Positions 11,926 to 26,400 of a DNA stretch of 64,000 nucleotides are shown piece by piece (positions within the stretch are counted from its first letter, which is position 1; each line of letters opens with the position of its first letter). This stretch comes from Dendronephthya gigantea. Lineage: Eukaryota > Cnidaria > Anthozoa > Malacalcyonacea > Nephtheidae. The stretch covers positions 124,001-188,000 of the forward strand of contig NW_021163037.1 in the NCBI RefSeq assembly GCF_004324835.1. Direction: 5' to 3'. The notes under the pieces were generated by a model. That model saw nothing but the letters and a program-made list of their open reading frames with translations, was not told the origin of the DNA and made no database searches. The translations under genes and the position numbers were made by a program.

Positions 11926-14900
11926 ATGAGAAGTTCAATGGAAGCTGAAAATGTAGAACACAAATTAATAGTCCTTGGAAATCAAGGAGTTGGTAAAACG
12001 GCACTGGTAACAAGATTAGTTTATGATGTTTTTGAAGATATTAATACTTCAACCATTGGGATGGATTTCTTCACCAAAACTATTTTCTTAGGTATAAAAG
12101 CTGTTGAACAGAAAATTTCAATTATATCATTTCTGCAATAGGGTTAATTCGTCCAAAAAGATTTTGTTGATGTAACTTTTTCACAGCATTTTAGGTTTAT
12201 TTATGACTAAAACCACTTTCTTATCCCCCGCACGCATGCTTGATAAGACAATAGACGTTTTTTCCATTTTGGACCATTGTAAATCTTTCACTTTCAACTT
12301 AATTTATTGAAGAGACTATTAGAAACGTTCGCGATTGCTAACCAAATTTTTGTGTTACGCCACCTTACGCAAGCCCACGAAAGCAATCACGCAATACTGG
12401 CCACAGAATAGACATAGCAGAAGTCTCACTCTTTGTACTTGGCTAATGTTTTTGTGTCCGAAATTTTTCAGAAGAGCATATGTCATTTCTACGCCATCCT
12501 GGTGTATGCAGGAACTCTACTCCTATCAAAAAGTTCCTGCAAACACCAGGATGGCGTGAGTAAGAATTGAAACCGTCACAGAATGGATTCGAGAATAGAG
12601 AGCTTTAGATTTACAGACAAGAGAGCGTAGAGTCTATTGCGTCAGTATACGAAGTATAACGAATCATGTCAATGTGACGAATCTCGTAGCGGTGGCGGGA
12701 GCCTTAGTCAAATGTAAACCTTATTAGCAGTGACTACGAGTACGACATTGAATTCGTCATTCTCGCGTGTTGTTTGCTTACGCCATCAGCCAAAACTCGT
12801 AGTCGCCAAGCTTTTGAGTACGAGTTTTTAGTATGGTAGAAAACGCGGGTGCGGATAAGGCGGATGCGGACAGATTCGTGCGGGTAATGGTAGAAAACGC
12901 GGGTAAATTCTTGCGGATAATGGTAGAAAACGCGGGTAAATTCTTGCGGATAATGAATGGGATAATGGTAGAAAATGCGTGCTAAATTTCGTACTCAAAA
13001 GCCCAACGACTACGAACACACGCAAGCACTGTGGCGCCACAGAATAAACATTAGTGAGTTCAAGATTCACCAAATCTACGACGCGGAAGTTACTACTGTC
13101 TTCATTTCCCTGGTCCCTATAAACCAGAAGGGTAGTGTCGCAGCTCCTGGCAAGAATGATTTTCATTTGCCGAACTTTACAATACATTTCCGTTTCAACC
13201 AATAGCATAGCTTCGTTCTCTAAGCATAGAAAAGCATTATTCAATTGGACGAAAGCTTCCGAGAGCTGGGACATGTCCCTGCCAGAAGCCTCACTATTTG
13301 CATTTTGCTAATTTTTTTGTGTTCGAATTCCGAAATCACATTACCTATGAAAAAAATTACATTAGTACGTACATTCCTTATCGCACTGTATGACTGGCAC
13401 TGAATTTAAATTTTGAACCCCAAATTATTAGGCCCGTACGCCTGTGGGTTTATTGCCACCCTTTTATCCGCTGACCGGAACCTTGTTTAATATAACGTGT
13501 TGTGATTAAAATTCACAGAAGATCGTCCTATAAGATTTAAAATGTGGGATACCGCAGGACAAGAACGATTTCATTGTCTTTTACCTGCCTACCTCCGGGA
13601 CTCTACCATCGCATTGATTGTTTATGACATCACTAAAAAAGCAAGTTTCGATGGTGAGTTATATTAGTTACTATAGCGCAGGTTTAATTTAATAATAGCC
13701 TCGGCCATGAATGCTTAGCGATCATGAGCCTTTCTCACGCTATAAGACTGGCCTTAAAAACATTACAGATTAGTGGCAAACTCTGGAGAACGTTAAAATA
13801 GCTCAAGATATTTTACTTCCAAATATTGCCAGCACATTCTTTGGAAACACGTTATACAAATATGCATTTTGGGTGAAGAGTTTTCACCACAAATAGATAA
13901 TTCAACCATTAGCTCCAACTTTGTACGGAGTGCAACCCTCGGAATCGTATTCATTTTTAATTGTGTTCAGTTTCTTGGGAATTTTAATTGTATTCTAAAA
14001 GCAGTTGTTTCTGCTTGATGCACTTGAGTGTTTATAGTAAATTCGACAGTTATACCCCTTTAATACCATTAGAAGCTATTTCAAATTCCCAGGGATTTAG
14101 AATCTTGTGCTTTGAGAACAAAGTGGATTACCAGGAGAATTCCGGTTTTTTAATAATCCCTTTTTTGAACACTGCAGTGATTTTAGCGTTTTCCACTTTC
14201 CAGTCTCGACTTGGTCTATGCATTTCGTAAACCCTCGCTTAGATTTGTTTACCGTCCCAATTCACTGTTAGGTAGTTCCTCGCTCCATGCAAACATTTAA
14301 TTTACGTACATTCAGTGTTCAGACAATCCTGACCTTATGGAAAATGCTAGCCACCCGACATTTGGACTTGTAACAACCATATATTCTCCTCGGCTTTACA
14401 GATGTGAGCAACTGGATGTTGAAGATCCGATCAGAAAGGGGGAATAACGTTGTCATTATATTGATAGGCAATAAAAGTGACGCACATGCGAATAGACAGG
14501 TAATTGTTTAAAAGGGCGGCGACTCAGTTCTGCTCTTGAGCATGAGCTCACTCAATGAACTATATTCGAATATTCGAATTTTAACACTGCATGGGTTCAT
14601 ATCGTATAAGTCGTCATTCACGTGTAATAACTTGGCATAATTCGTTACAATATGCAAACTGACATTTCAAAACAGAATTATTATGACAGATTACGACTTA
14701 CGATAAAATACGACAAATGACAAATGAAAACCAGCTCTCCGCATTTCATTTTTCGGGAATAGATAATAGCAGTTAGGTGCTATTATGGTGCATGTACAGT
14801 ATACGTTTCACGTGTAAAAGAGATTGATTTCTCTTTTGAAATGGTGGTCAAAGAAAGTTGAGCTACGATAACGTACGGTGAAGCATGGAAATGATGGAAT

Positions 14901-15701
14901 AGCGATTTGAATTACCTATACAATTATTACACCATTATATACTGACAGGATTGGCATTAAGAATTAGTTTGTCTCTAAAAAAAACTTCTAAAACTATATA
15001 TAATCTTTATTTCCGATTTTGCATATCCTGCTTAGGTAAATTTCTTAAAATATCTTGACTGGAATTAGTGAGACGCCATTTTATCTTATAGCTCGTTATT
15101 CTAATTAAATTACATCATAACCGGGAACATTTTTAAAACTTCGGAAAATATTAATCATTAATATCATTTTCCATAGCCTATATATATATATATGCATTGT
15201 TGCAATTGAAAATCATTTGAAGTCGAATTTGGCTTCATTATAGGTCCTAAAAGATCCTGAAAGTGGTCAATATCTTTATATTCTGTGATTGATATGTATA
15301 AGACGCAGCAATGATTTTCCTTAAAAGAAGTGGAATATCTTATCAATATATTTCGTTATATATCGTTATGCAAATCCGATGAAGGATTTTACAATATACT
15401 GAGTGAATGTCACTTCGAAAGAAAATTGAAGTAAATTTTTATTGCTAGCCGAATGGTTTTAACTATTTTATAGGTTGAATATGAAGAAGCTCTTACCAAA
15501 GCTGAAATGATGAACATTAGTTTTATCGAAACAAGCGCAAAGACTGGCGCAAACATTAACGAATTGCTCCAAATGATATTATTTCCAGAACAACCTTACT
15601 TGCGACCGTATCACACGATCGAGAAAACCTGGAAAGAGAAAATCTTGCTTGGTGGAGGAAGTGCATCGCAACATTCGTTGAACAAAAGATGTTCTTGTTA
15701 A
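11926..15701 (+). CDS. RAB6: Rab6-like small GTPase, 4 exons, 208 aa
   Basis: Exons are 11926-12091, 13519-13653, 14402-14499 and 15474-15701, all with GT-AG introns and a closed frame. The G-box set is complete: P-loop GNQGVGKT (residues 18-25), switch [17 protein letters not shown] (from 66), NKSD (124-127) and ETSAK (152-156). The C-terminus is RCSC, a CxC geranylgeranylation signal. The switch and adjacent segments ([39 protein letters not shown]) follow Rab6 (TIGIDFLSKTMYL, RDSTVAVVVYDIT, DVRTERGSDVIIM). Rab6 family role (known): Golgi and retrograde vesicle traffic, membrane-bound through prenyl groups. The sequence is divergent (HCLLPAYL where Rab6 has RSLIPSYI), so it may be a lineage-specific paralogue. 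A second in-frame ATG at 11938 is an alternative start. Confidence 0.87.
12490..12557. repeat. Hairpin-forming inverted repeat in Rab intron 1
   Basis: The left arm ACGCCATCCTGGTGTATGC is mirrored on the right by its near-perfect reverse complement ending ACCAGGATGGCGT. The loop is about 18 nt. It may be the remnant of a foldback element. Confidence 0.7.
12833..12979. repeat. Minisatellite, unit of about 38 bp
   Basis: The unit core AATGGTAGAAAACGCGGGTA recurs about four times, with a spacer containing TTCTTGCGGAT. The central copies are nearly identical and the outer ones diverge. Confidence 0.8.
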
Positions 15702-17040
15702 CAATCCATAAACGATAGTTCCATAAGTTCATTATATTTTCAATGAGATACGGAAGAACATGCAAGGGTGCAAAGAACAAAATTTAACAAGTGCGGTAGT
15801 GGCTTGAATTACAGAATTACTAATTGAATAGGAATGACTATATCTATAATCACGCCACGCTACTCAAAGTCTGTCATTTTTGAACAAGTGCAATTTCGCA
15901 ATTATGCAATTAATTATTGCTATTATGTGTGGAGTGCTTTCATTGGCGATATGAGCTAAGCGGACAGTCCTTTATACCTATGATCCTTGATCCTTCAAAG
16001 CGTATTTGGATCAGTGCATGTCTAGCGTGCATTCCTGGAAAACAATCGAAGCAAAACATCATTGTACCAAATGCCAATGATACGTTGAAGAGACAACATC
16101 TATAACTGTTGATTAATTTCTTTATTAACAAATTCCAGACTCTAAAAAAAATTAAATCTTTCATATTTGCTGACTTTTCATATTTGCTCACATATTTGCT
16201 TATATTTGAATCCTGTTATAACCAATGACCTTTAAAAAATTAAAATTTATTTAGCACAGGTTTGGGTGGAAAGTACTTTTTGGGGAGTCCGAGGACTTGT
16301 CTTTTAGACCTATTATCAAGATAAAAAAATGTTAAACTTTTGACTCATGTAACGAGCTATAATGAATCTATGGAACATTGAGGTAACATAGTATAATACT
16401 GAATAGAACTGAATGGTGCTTTTCTGTAAAATTTGTTTGGCCATTTCTGTCAGTAAAATAATGTTTCATTTCTATGATATTTAATAGAAAAAATACAAAA
16501 AAGAGTTGAGGTGAAAATGCAGTGTTAGCTCCAAACTTGAAACGAAAAGAAATACAAGGTGCGTAGACATTCCTGTTTCCGGCGGTGATCGTTTAGACCA
16601 CGTATGACGGGAGAAAGCACCCGCAGACACTGAAAATAATTAGATGATACGGCATAACACAAAATCTGGGTTTTGGAATTTTCTCCTTGACGTAAGGGTC
16701 ATAGGTGATAAACACTTCAATCGCAAATTTGACATTCGCGTACAAGAAAAAGAAGGTGAACATGCAGAGATGTCTATCACGAATTTAATATCCGAAACTT
16801 TATCTCAGGATTGCTAATTTATCACTGGTGACTTTTCTAAATGCATGTTCACAGCTGAGCACGAAAGCTCTCGTAATTAGAGCAAATGCAAAGGAAACCA
16901 CGACAAAGAAAAGTTATTGAAAAACACTCGTATTGTGTAATGAGAGAACCTGCGAGAGTTAAGTCAGTAAACTCACCGGCAGAAGTTAAAAATGGGCCGA
17001 TCCATAGGAGATGTAGAGTAATTCCAATATAACCAGGGAG

Positions 17041-17165
17041 CAGCGTGGCCGAGCGTCTTAATTCAAACAACTTATCATCAAATGTGGTATAACAACTGCC
17101 TAAAATAGACAAAACACTTCTCGACGTTTCGACCTGAGGGCTTTCGTCAGGAGAGTTAGTATTTG
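17041..17165 (-). repeat. Retroelement-like terminal repeat, copy A
   Basis: Read on the minus strand it contains CTCCTGACGAAAGCCCTC, then CAGGTCGAAACGTCGAGAAG, then a tail matching copy B near 32541-32740. The shared words (TCTCGACGTTTCG, a TTCGTCAG motif, CAAATGT..GTAT.A.AACTGCC) show the two are the same dispersed family. A CTGACGA...GAAA arrangement recalls the core of hammerhead ribozymes reported from Penelope-like retroelements. That reading is a guess. Confidence 0.5.
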
Positions 17166-17275
17166 AGAGTATATAGTGCAAGGTTACTTAGGTTAGGATG
17201 CTTTCACCGCAAAATGAATAATAGGATGTAAAGGATGTAAATGAATAATAGGAAGTAAATATAACTTATTACTTA

Positions 17276-17480
17276 AGGCCCGTTTACACTTGCGATTTTT
17301 GCTGCGATTTTATGTGCGATTTTCTTCTTTTGATAGATGTAAACGAGTAATTAGTCTCAAATGTTCTGATTGATGAGAGTTCTCGTTTGAACATCAGTAA
17401 CTAATTCACTCGTTCACATCTATCAAAAGAAGAAAATCGCACATAAAATCGTAGCAAAAATTGCAAGTGTAAACGGGCCT
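17276..17480. mobile_element. 205-bp MITE with long TIRs and a 3-bp TTA duplication
   Basis: The arms (17276 to about 17348 and about 17410-17480) are near-perfect inverted repeats starting AGGCCCGTTTACACTTGCG. TTA flanks both sides (17273-17275 and 17481-17483). Size, arm length and target duplication match the element at 7717, but the sequence differs. It is probably mobilised by the same type of transposase (PIF/Harbinger-like, inference). Confidence 0.8.
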
Positions 17481-20400
17481 TTATATATCTCACTATATAG
17501 CTATTTTACTGCGCTACTTATTCTTTATCAGCAGAAGAGATTGAGATGTTTAAAACATACAACAAACACAGGAAAAATATCAGTTCATCCCTTTAACCCT
17601 TTCATAACTAATTTAGATTTATCAATATATATGGACAGCCGGGTGTGCGATATTTCCCATTTAAAATCGAAGACTTCTGATAAGTGAAACATACATGCAG
17701 ATCTTGTAGATTTGATGATTTGAGTGTTATCATGCAGTCTGCAAATTAGACTGTCCGATAAATAAAATATCTTCTGATTCACTGAAGTGATTTAGGTTTG
17801 GTATACGGATGTAATTTGGACCACCTATTTAGGAAGTCCAAATTTCATTATTCCCAATTTCATCCGTACAAAAACTGGAATTAAACATAGTGTAAACGGA
17901 TAGAATTGGTATGGGTGAAATTTGACTGACTATTTGTTTACTATCAGTTTAAAATTTTATGCCTATACCATTTTTTCGGTGTCCCTACCATTTTTGTGCG
18001 CAGTTTAAATGGGGCTTTAAGTAAAATGCGTCATCAGCATAACATCGATGAAGTGGAGACTTGAAGTTACTATTGCAGTTTTTTTTCAATAGTTCGGGTT
18101 CATGACTTGAGAGCAAGAATGAGCGAGAAGTGTGTTTTGTGGCTCTTAACGAAGGGCCATATCAGAAATTAATGAAAAAATGCACACGCGGCGTGTGAAT
18201 TCTACTTGACAGGTTCATAATGACCATAATAAACCAACTCTCACTAGTGTAAAAGTAAAATATCAAGTATGTGAGATATGACGACTCCTTAAACGAAGCA
18301 AAAACAAGTCGCGATCGAGTTCTAGAAGGTGTTTGTTATATTACAGCGGGGATATTCGGCAACTTAACTCCCTTATTGAATGACAATCTATCATGCTATG
18401 CTATCGTACCAACGGGGAGTTTAATCACTTTCTTTTTAACCTTCTTTCCGCAATTACAGATCACTTGAGCCACTACATTCTACATTTTTACGTAATTGGC
18501 CACATTCTTAAATTGGAATCGTATTACAACGATTTGGCACCAGGGCAAAAACTATTACGGCAATCGCTTAACGCGTGAGAAAAAAAAAGGTTTTTAATGA
18601 AATCATTACTATAACAGGGTATAGCACTTAAAATATGATCTTACCATCATGGCAACGTTTGTATAATCTGCCCTATGGAAACGAGGACTAAAAATGGCAG
18701 CATTAACGGAATCGGTTCGCGCTTTGCAACGGAGACTTTCATAAGTGTATTTCCGGTTTCAAACAACGACAACAACTCTAATTGGGTTAAAAGATTAGAT
18801 AAGTGCCACAAGGCCTCGCAGCTTTCGTTCTTTTAATACCATCATCTCATTTTCGTGAATAAATAATGTATTAATGACGGTAATGTGAATGCTGGACTAG
18901 GAACGTCAGTCGTAACTGTAACTTCAGGTCATTTACATCAGAAGTGGATTTGGAATTTGACTCTATATATTGGTACATAGGAACCGCAGCTCATAAACTG
19001 TCATCAAAGAATCTTTCAAATTCACACTACAGATAGTTAATTTTGATCGCCACCGACGCGTGGACTGTGAACTAAATACGAGGTAAGCATTAATTCTCAT
19101 GCCTTTGATAGGGAAAAGTCTCCTCAAATATATCTCCACAAATTCCAATCCGCATTTTTGTACGGAGGAGCTGTCGACGACTAGCATGCTAACTTCATCT
19201 CTTCTGATGACTTTCACTTTGAACTGGATGTTGAAAAATTATACGTTGCTATATAGCATCAAACTTATTGGGAATACAACGATAAATGAATAAGCCGCCT
19301 CTGCGCCGACTTCATACGCTACCATATTATTGACGAGTGTGTTCATATACCTTTCTGAAGTCGAAGGTTGCATGTATATTGTTTGGCTTAGAGTGTCAAT
19401 TTGATATGCGCGTATACCCTTCGTTAGCCGCAACCAACAATAATGAAATATGATAAATATGCCTGGACTGAAAAAACCTTTTTCTTCAATGAAAAACGAA
19501 ACAATGTTTATAATCCGCTTGTTTTAAGCAAACATTTTCTCATTACGGCACTGTTGTTACTTGCTTTTGTAAACAAATGCATCACCGTGGTCATGTTTAG
19601 TGTTGAGACGATAGAAAATCTCAGTATACCATCTTGCCTGAGTCATGTGGCATAGTATATGTAAAACACCCTCTTAAACCTACTTGAGTGTCTTTGATAA
19701 AAGCGTTTTGTTGTCGGTTATGTTATCGTTTTGAAATATTCCTCGGTATTTGTTATATAATATACGTCCTTTCTGTTCGCAACTGATAAAACAATTTGTT
19801 ATGATGATACAGCTGCGACATCGCGACATGCACCTTCTCGACTATTTATTTAACCTTTCTGGCAAACAGTTATATCTCTTATCGTATGTATACACATACA
19901 GCCTGCCCATGGCTATATGCAGTCATGAAATATCTTTACATCACGTTGCCAGGCATTTGATCGATTGCATTCTTGCATGATTCCAGTTATTTCTGAGTGT
20001 GGATCTTATAGTTCGCGCGGCGAATCCTATTTATAACTATACGTGTGGTGGACAACGATTAATCCTCTTTTCAATAGTCCTCCCACGACCCGCCGGGATC
20101 TCGTCTACATGCAGAAGAAGATTATAAATAGTACATACCGTGCGTGTGCATTACTCTGCCATCGTACTTGTTACCGCGTTAACGATACACACTACCGCGA
20201 ATATGATCGCAGTCTGAGCAGACAAACGTGTAAGAAAGCTTAGATTGCGGCGATAAAGGAGTATACTGTTTGAGAGATCTGCTTGTGACTCTGAGTAGGT
20301 AAGTCAACTGTGTTATGGTCTATGCAATGATCAAACATAAAGGCAATTACTCTATAATTATATTGTAGCTTACATTATTTACATTTCAAATATTGACTTA

Positions 20401-23400
20401 CAGACTTAAAGATAAGTGCGAGTAAATATCAAAGCATCTAAAGCATCTATGTTTATCTTTGCTGTATACATTTGTAGTTGACGGCGAGGTGTTATTATCG
20501 TATATGTCGTACACATATAATGTCGAAATGGGCAGGTTCATATACTGATTTACACAAAGATATATATACATATTTATATATATACAGAACGGCAGGTCTA
20601 TTGACTGACTCTATGACTATGTGCATGGCTGACCCAGCTGATACTCATGGCCTATTGCGTGGGTTTTGAAACCGCGTATGTGAATTTCAGCCAAAGGCAA
20701 AGCTTTGCGCGCAAAGATTTTTCGTAAGAAATTATAAGTGCACATTACGCAATTTCCAATACTTATATATAGAACATATACAAAGCGAACGGTCTTGTCG
20801 GTATATTATATACACGAGTTAACTGACCGGATGACGCATTAACCATTGCAAACTCTCGGATTATTCCTTGTACATTGTTCGTTTTTGTACTAAAAAATAA
20901 TGTCGGCCTTACTGATATTTGTATTATCTCTAAGCAAGTAGGCGAGAGGAAACGGCTATAGAGATTAAAACGCCTATCATCCGAATAGAAACCGCGGATA
21001 CATTGTTATTTCAGCGGCTGTCATGTGTGTATATTTTTAATATAAGTAACATGAAATTCTTCGATTTCTTTCATTAATAATATGCTCTCTAACGCGCCAG
21101 TAATACCCATAATACGTACTTCACTTTCATTCATTATTGACAATAAAAGACTTCGGCAGTGAAGTATTCTTTCAAATTTGACGTCCGCATTTTGGCGCTT
21201 GATGTGTTGGCGTGCTTGTTACAACGATAAAGAACGCTGGAATAGCTGTTTCCGCGATTAATCTTTTCCAAACTGACCGAGTTTATTTCTGCGGATGTTT
21301 GGCACCTGTCTGCACGGTTGCCATGATATTGCGGCCAATGTGTGATACCACAAAGTCAATGGGGTGCTAAATTTTGCCGGGCACGCTTCTGACTTGTATA
21401 GGATTTCCCGTCGTGGCTGTATAACTTTCGAAAACAGGAAAATACCTATCATGATGTAATCAATTTTCCTAAATCATTCTAGAAATTACGCAAGTGTCTT
21501 TCTGCGACGCCTGTCAAATTTATCCACTGCGGCATAGTCACCTGCATGCTTTTCACTATGTACATTGGTTTCTGTGGTGATGAGAACAAAATCTTTGCTG
21601 GCTATGTTTTTTTTGCCGTTTAAAACCTGTATAATCCACATAAAAAGTACAGTCTACATATACATGCGTGCCTGTGACTTCCAATAACTAAACCCCCTAA
21701 TCGACCACGCGATGACTCAATTTGGTGCTGTTTTATGCTATTGATACAAACTTTTGCCCGCATCAGTTTCAATATATAAGATTAAGGCAGCTTAACTCTC
21801 AAAAATAGATACAATATGTGAAAATATAGGTGGTGGTAATAATGTGGTAGTTTTATACCGGATAATATGAACGCAGTTAAATGATATATGCATGCACGTA
21901 TAGCAGATTTCATCAAATATATATATAGTGCATGTGATTTGTTTTTCAGTCTTGTCCGTTATGCATGTCTGCAAATATACAATTGAGTTTTTTTAATACC
22001 ATGCAACTAAGTATTAGTACCCTTGCTGCGACCGAGTTTGATCAAAGTCTAGATACGGTTATATAGCTGATGTTTATACATATAGTCAAAAACTTTTTTA
22101 GCATTCCGTTCTATCGTGAATACGTTAAATCGTAACATCGTGCAGGGTTTTGCTTGCAGTTTTCAAACTCGATCATATCAATCGATCGCGGGTTTTATTT
22201 GCTGATAACGAAAAAGACGTATTTGGGCCACACCCACGCTGCATGCAGATAATTTGGGTTTTATATGCATTGCTACTAATTGATAATATCTTGAAAGTAT
22301 TTAGACTCCGGCCTGAAACTAATCAGATCTTTAGAGGTATTTACCTTTCACGTACAAAGGCGCAATACTTTGATTTTTATCTTCGAACAAGTAGTTCTGT
22401 TATCGAGAAGCTATCAAATTCTCTATCATGCATGCATGTACATTCTTGTCGATCCACACAATTTTACTAATCTTTATAATGCATACGTTCTTGAGAAATC
22501 GTCTTTTGATAAGACTTCAGACACCATGCACACGTATGCACCGTTAACAAATCTATCGTTTTACTGGCGGTGAAAAGTATACGCCGAAACAAATACTACA
22601 AAATTCAAAAGCCCGTAAATATTGTAATTTCACAGGAATATACATGCATGCAGATGCTGTATGTTTGATAAACGCTATGCAATTTACTGCTGAATTGAAT
22701 ACTGGCAATTACTGCATAAGTTTATGCACGGATTCTGTTATATTTAACACAGTTTGTTTGTACACTCCAATTACTTTTGAATTTAGGTGTACTTATTTCT
22801 TAAAATGCCTATATATCTAGTTTTGTTCTTTAGAATGTAGGCCTAACTATTTTGCATGCAACGTTTTTGCTTTTTATCATCATCAAAATCATTAACAACA
22901 ATTAAATCATTTGTTCAAATGCTGGCAAACCACTTTATTGGAGCACATGATTTAATCTTTATCATTTGCACTCCAATTACTACGAGTCCTTTATCCCTGT
23001 ATGTGGAGAGCGGTGACATTAGCTACATCATGGTAGACTTGGGATTTTCATTATGATAAAGAGAAATTAGATAAATTCTAAATTATATGTTATTTGTATA
23101 AGATTATTTGGTAGAGAATTCTTTATGAATTCGCTTTAATAAAACTCGTCTTTCATCGTAAAAAATGAAATGGACGATGTTTTCATTTTTCTTTCACATG
23201 TGAATATACTAGCTACATGTAAGCATGCATGCATGCATGGGATTGATGTACAACCGCGCGTGCTGCACGATGATTCAGTCTAAGAACTCGGATTAATTCA
23301 TAATACAATAAAGACTATAAAGTTGATAGATGAAGAGTGCATATCTGTCGGTGAAAACTGAATAAGATTTTGAGGAATAAATGCGCCTTCACAAGAGAAG

Positions 23401-26400
23401 AATGAATTGCGTGTGTCTGACGATAGCTATAACATACCAGAGCATATATATAGGTTTATATACACATACTTTAAAACAAACTACCTTTGTATATGTTTCG
23501 TTATGTTGAATGTCATCTGTCGTAAGGATCAAAGTGTTTTTCTGCATTCAATCGCCTTAAAGACTTAACGGCCCTTTCGGATCATTCCTCCCCCTAAAAG
23601 GTCCACGCAGCCTTCTTTTATATATGTGCATGCAATCATAAAATGAGCGTTTGAGTGTTTTTTAAGTATCTACTTTACGCTTTCAGCTTATACCATTCCT
23701 TTATACCATACGGAATGCTTCGTCTAATTAGGTGCATAAATACCTATCATTTTATGGACTAGCTTGAATTCGTGGATATTTGTACAGATATGTCGATCTA
23801 TGCCCCCCGGCCCCCTTCGAATAGTTTTGGTCATCAGCCACTATATAAGAAAAAAATTTACAGCTAGGAGTAAATATTACGTGTGAATTTCTTGAATTTC
23901 ACTTCTAATCATCTCCAAAATTCCAAGATATTATGTGGATGTACCGAGTATGGCGGCACTGCATTGCTTGTGAACATTTCTGTAATTCAATTAGTAAACA
24001 ATTTTCCAATAAGCTTTCAAATGCCATACGGGAATTTTTCACAGGTGAAAAACTAAATTAGGCGCTCTAATTCGCCAGTCTATCGGCACTCGGTACTTAT
24101 CAAAGTTATGTTTCATGATGCTATGTGACAGGCGGCTTCGACAAACATTTGTGTCTCATGCAGACGATATTTTTATATGGGCATTGGATCATTGGCGTGA
24201 TGGCTTCGTTTGCATTCTTGCTCGTCGCCTGGGCGTGATGAACAACTCACTGATTTGTGACGATAAAAAAAATCTGACACTTTAAACGAATATCATTTAC
24301 ATCTTTATCAGCCCAATGCATGGTTTTTATGGATGTGGGCCAAAGCTAGGAAACAAACTGATAGGTCAAAAAGAAAGCGAAATTTAAGATGATAAAATAT
24401 TCATGTCAACACGCAACTCCGTTATTCATTTTTGTTATCGCTACTTATAACATTTGATACAGGTGTAAAATTTTTTTAAGATTTTTTTGTGTAATATGCA
24501 ATCACATAAGCCTTTACTATTTAATAATAGTCAACTGATCCTAGCAGTATACGCGGGGGTTTGTTTTGATGCAGTTATGTTAAGTGTTTCCTGTAACCTG
24601 GATTTGTGTTCTTTATTATTTGGGCGGTAATAGACGCCCATGCATTGCATTACTTAATCGCGTGGGTATGATACTTTATTTTGATGTAATTATACCCGGG
24701 TATATATAGGTCATGGAAGTATCCATGCGGGTGATCGAGGAAGGCACGAAAAATCCTTGCGAAATATACTACTCAATTTATGCATGGGCACGCCATGGCT
24801 GAATAATAGTTCTTGTGTTACATTTATTTGTGCCAGCTGTCCGGTGGCATGCGATATGAGTACTCAGAGCAAACTGTATAGCTTTTAGTTCGATCATCCA
24901 CTATGCAATGTTGCATGTATACTAACTATTAAGAGTCTATCTATACATAACTTAACTATGCATAATTATTATTATAATGCATACCACATATACGATAAAA
25001 TAATATATCATAAATACTGTATTAGTTACCTTGATTAGTATATTTGAATGACCTGATAATATAGAGTATTAGAGATTTAGTTTTGTTAGTAGTTTGTTCA
25101 TGCACTGAACGTAGTTCGAGGATTGTTTTCAAATGGTTGCTAAATTATAGAACGAGGTTGGTTTCAATATATATAAAACAGTATATTTATGAATAATCTC
25201 CATGCATGACTTGAATTGTAGACATACAATGAACGCTATTTTTCTCGTAGGACGACCAGGGAGTCTTAAATTATAAAAAAGATTATTTACTCTCGTGGGG
25301 TCCTAAAAATAGCACTTTGCGACCTTAAACATGTCTTGGCAGTGTTCATAATTTCCATAAAAGGTAATGCTTTTAGAAATATTTTGCGCTCCTTGACGAG
25401 CTGCTGAGCTGCAAATCTGCAAATATTTCATACTGAGTTTGTCGCTGCGGGGTCAATGTTTGCCCAAATATTATGATTTTGTATTTTGCATTCAAGGTCA
25501 TAAGGTAAACGTCCTGTGGTTGCTGCGAATGTCTGCGTAAACACATTTCCTCAGCAATTAACACCAATTAACCTGAAGACTAAGATAATATTTGTGAGTA
25601 AACTGAACCTCTTGCTTTAGCGTGTGCCCAACGATGCATGATGCATTCGTCCGGCCACAGAGGCCCAAGCGTTCTTATGGTCGATTGTAAAGTTATTGCA
25701 ACTTGACAGTTATTGAAGAATACAAATATACGCTGCATGAACATTTTCAGCAACCCGATATGCATAAAGAGCATTACTGAAAAGTTGCGGTGAACCCGAT
25801 ACACCATATGGAGTACATCAGTGTATGTATAAAAGGGTCTTAAAAGCAACATTAACTGCAGCGATAGGAGAAAAATCAAAAGAAATTGTGTTTATCCGCT
25901 AAAGATAACAATATCCGTAATGGTTAAATCTGTGGAATGAGATCCGGAAATCATATATGTTGTGCATGCATGTGTACCGCAGCTGCTGCATGTACCCCAA
26001 GCACTCAAACAATCAGAAAGACGAATACGAATATATATGATAGAAAAGCATTATGCCAGTCACTTCATGTTTCATTGAAAATTGAACGTATTTATTTTGG
26101 AACAAATACCCGGTGTTCGTAGCTAATTCATGTTTTTCGAACTGCACTAATGGCACCGGAGTCTAAATTCTTCACTGGAGTCTAAAATCCTTTTAAAGCA
26201 CCGTTATTACACTACACTTAATTCATTGGCACAGCACGGCTAAAATTGATACCCGTATACCCAATTTTATTAGTTCTCAGGCTACCAATACAAAAGATGA
26301 GCACGAATGAAATCAGTGCGAGACGTAGTTGGCGTTTAATTTGGAGCTATCCGTCTGTACTGAGACAGGGAAGACGCCAGTCGTATATTTAGCTTTATAC

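Larger units (their letters stand above)
12400..13345. repeat. Repeat-rich part of Rab intron 1, with a duplicated segment
   Basis: A segment at about 12418-12466 (CAGAAGTCTCACTCTTTG onward) recurs imperfectly at about 13280-13327 (CAGAAGCCTCACTATTTG onward), and both continue through GCTAATnTTTTTGTGT. Between the copies lie a perfect hairpin and a minisatellite. The arrangement suggests one or more non-autonomous insertions. No coding region is evident; the two overlapping frames at 12828-13274 (-) and 12975-13205 (+) have no motif. Confidence 0.5.

Noticed and set aside
22150-22470. 106-codon frame in the gene-free block
   Set aside because: No recognisable motif, no splice partners, and AT-rich composition expected by chance.
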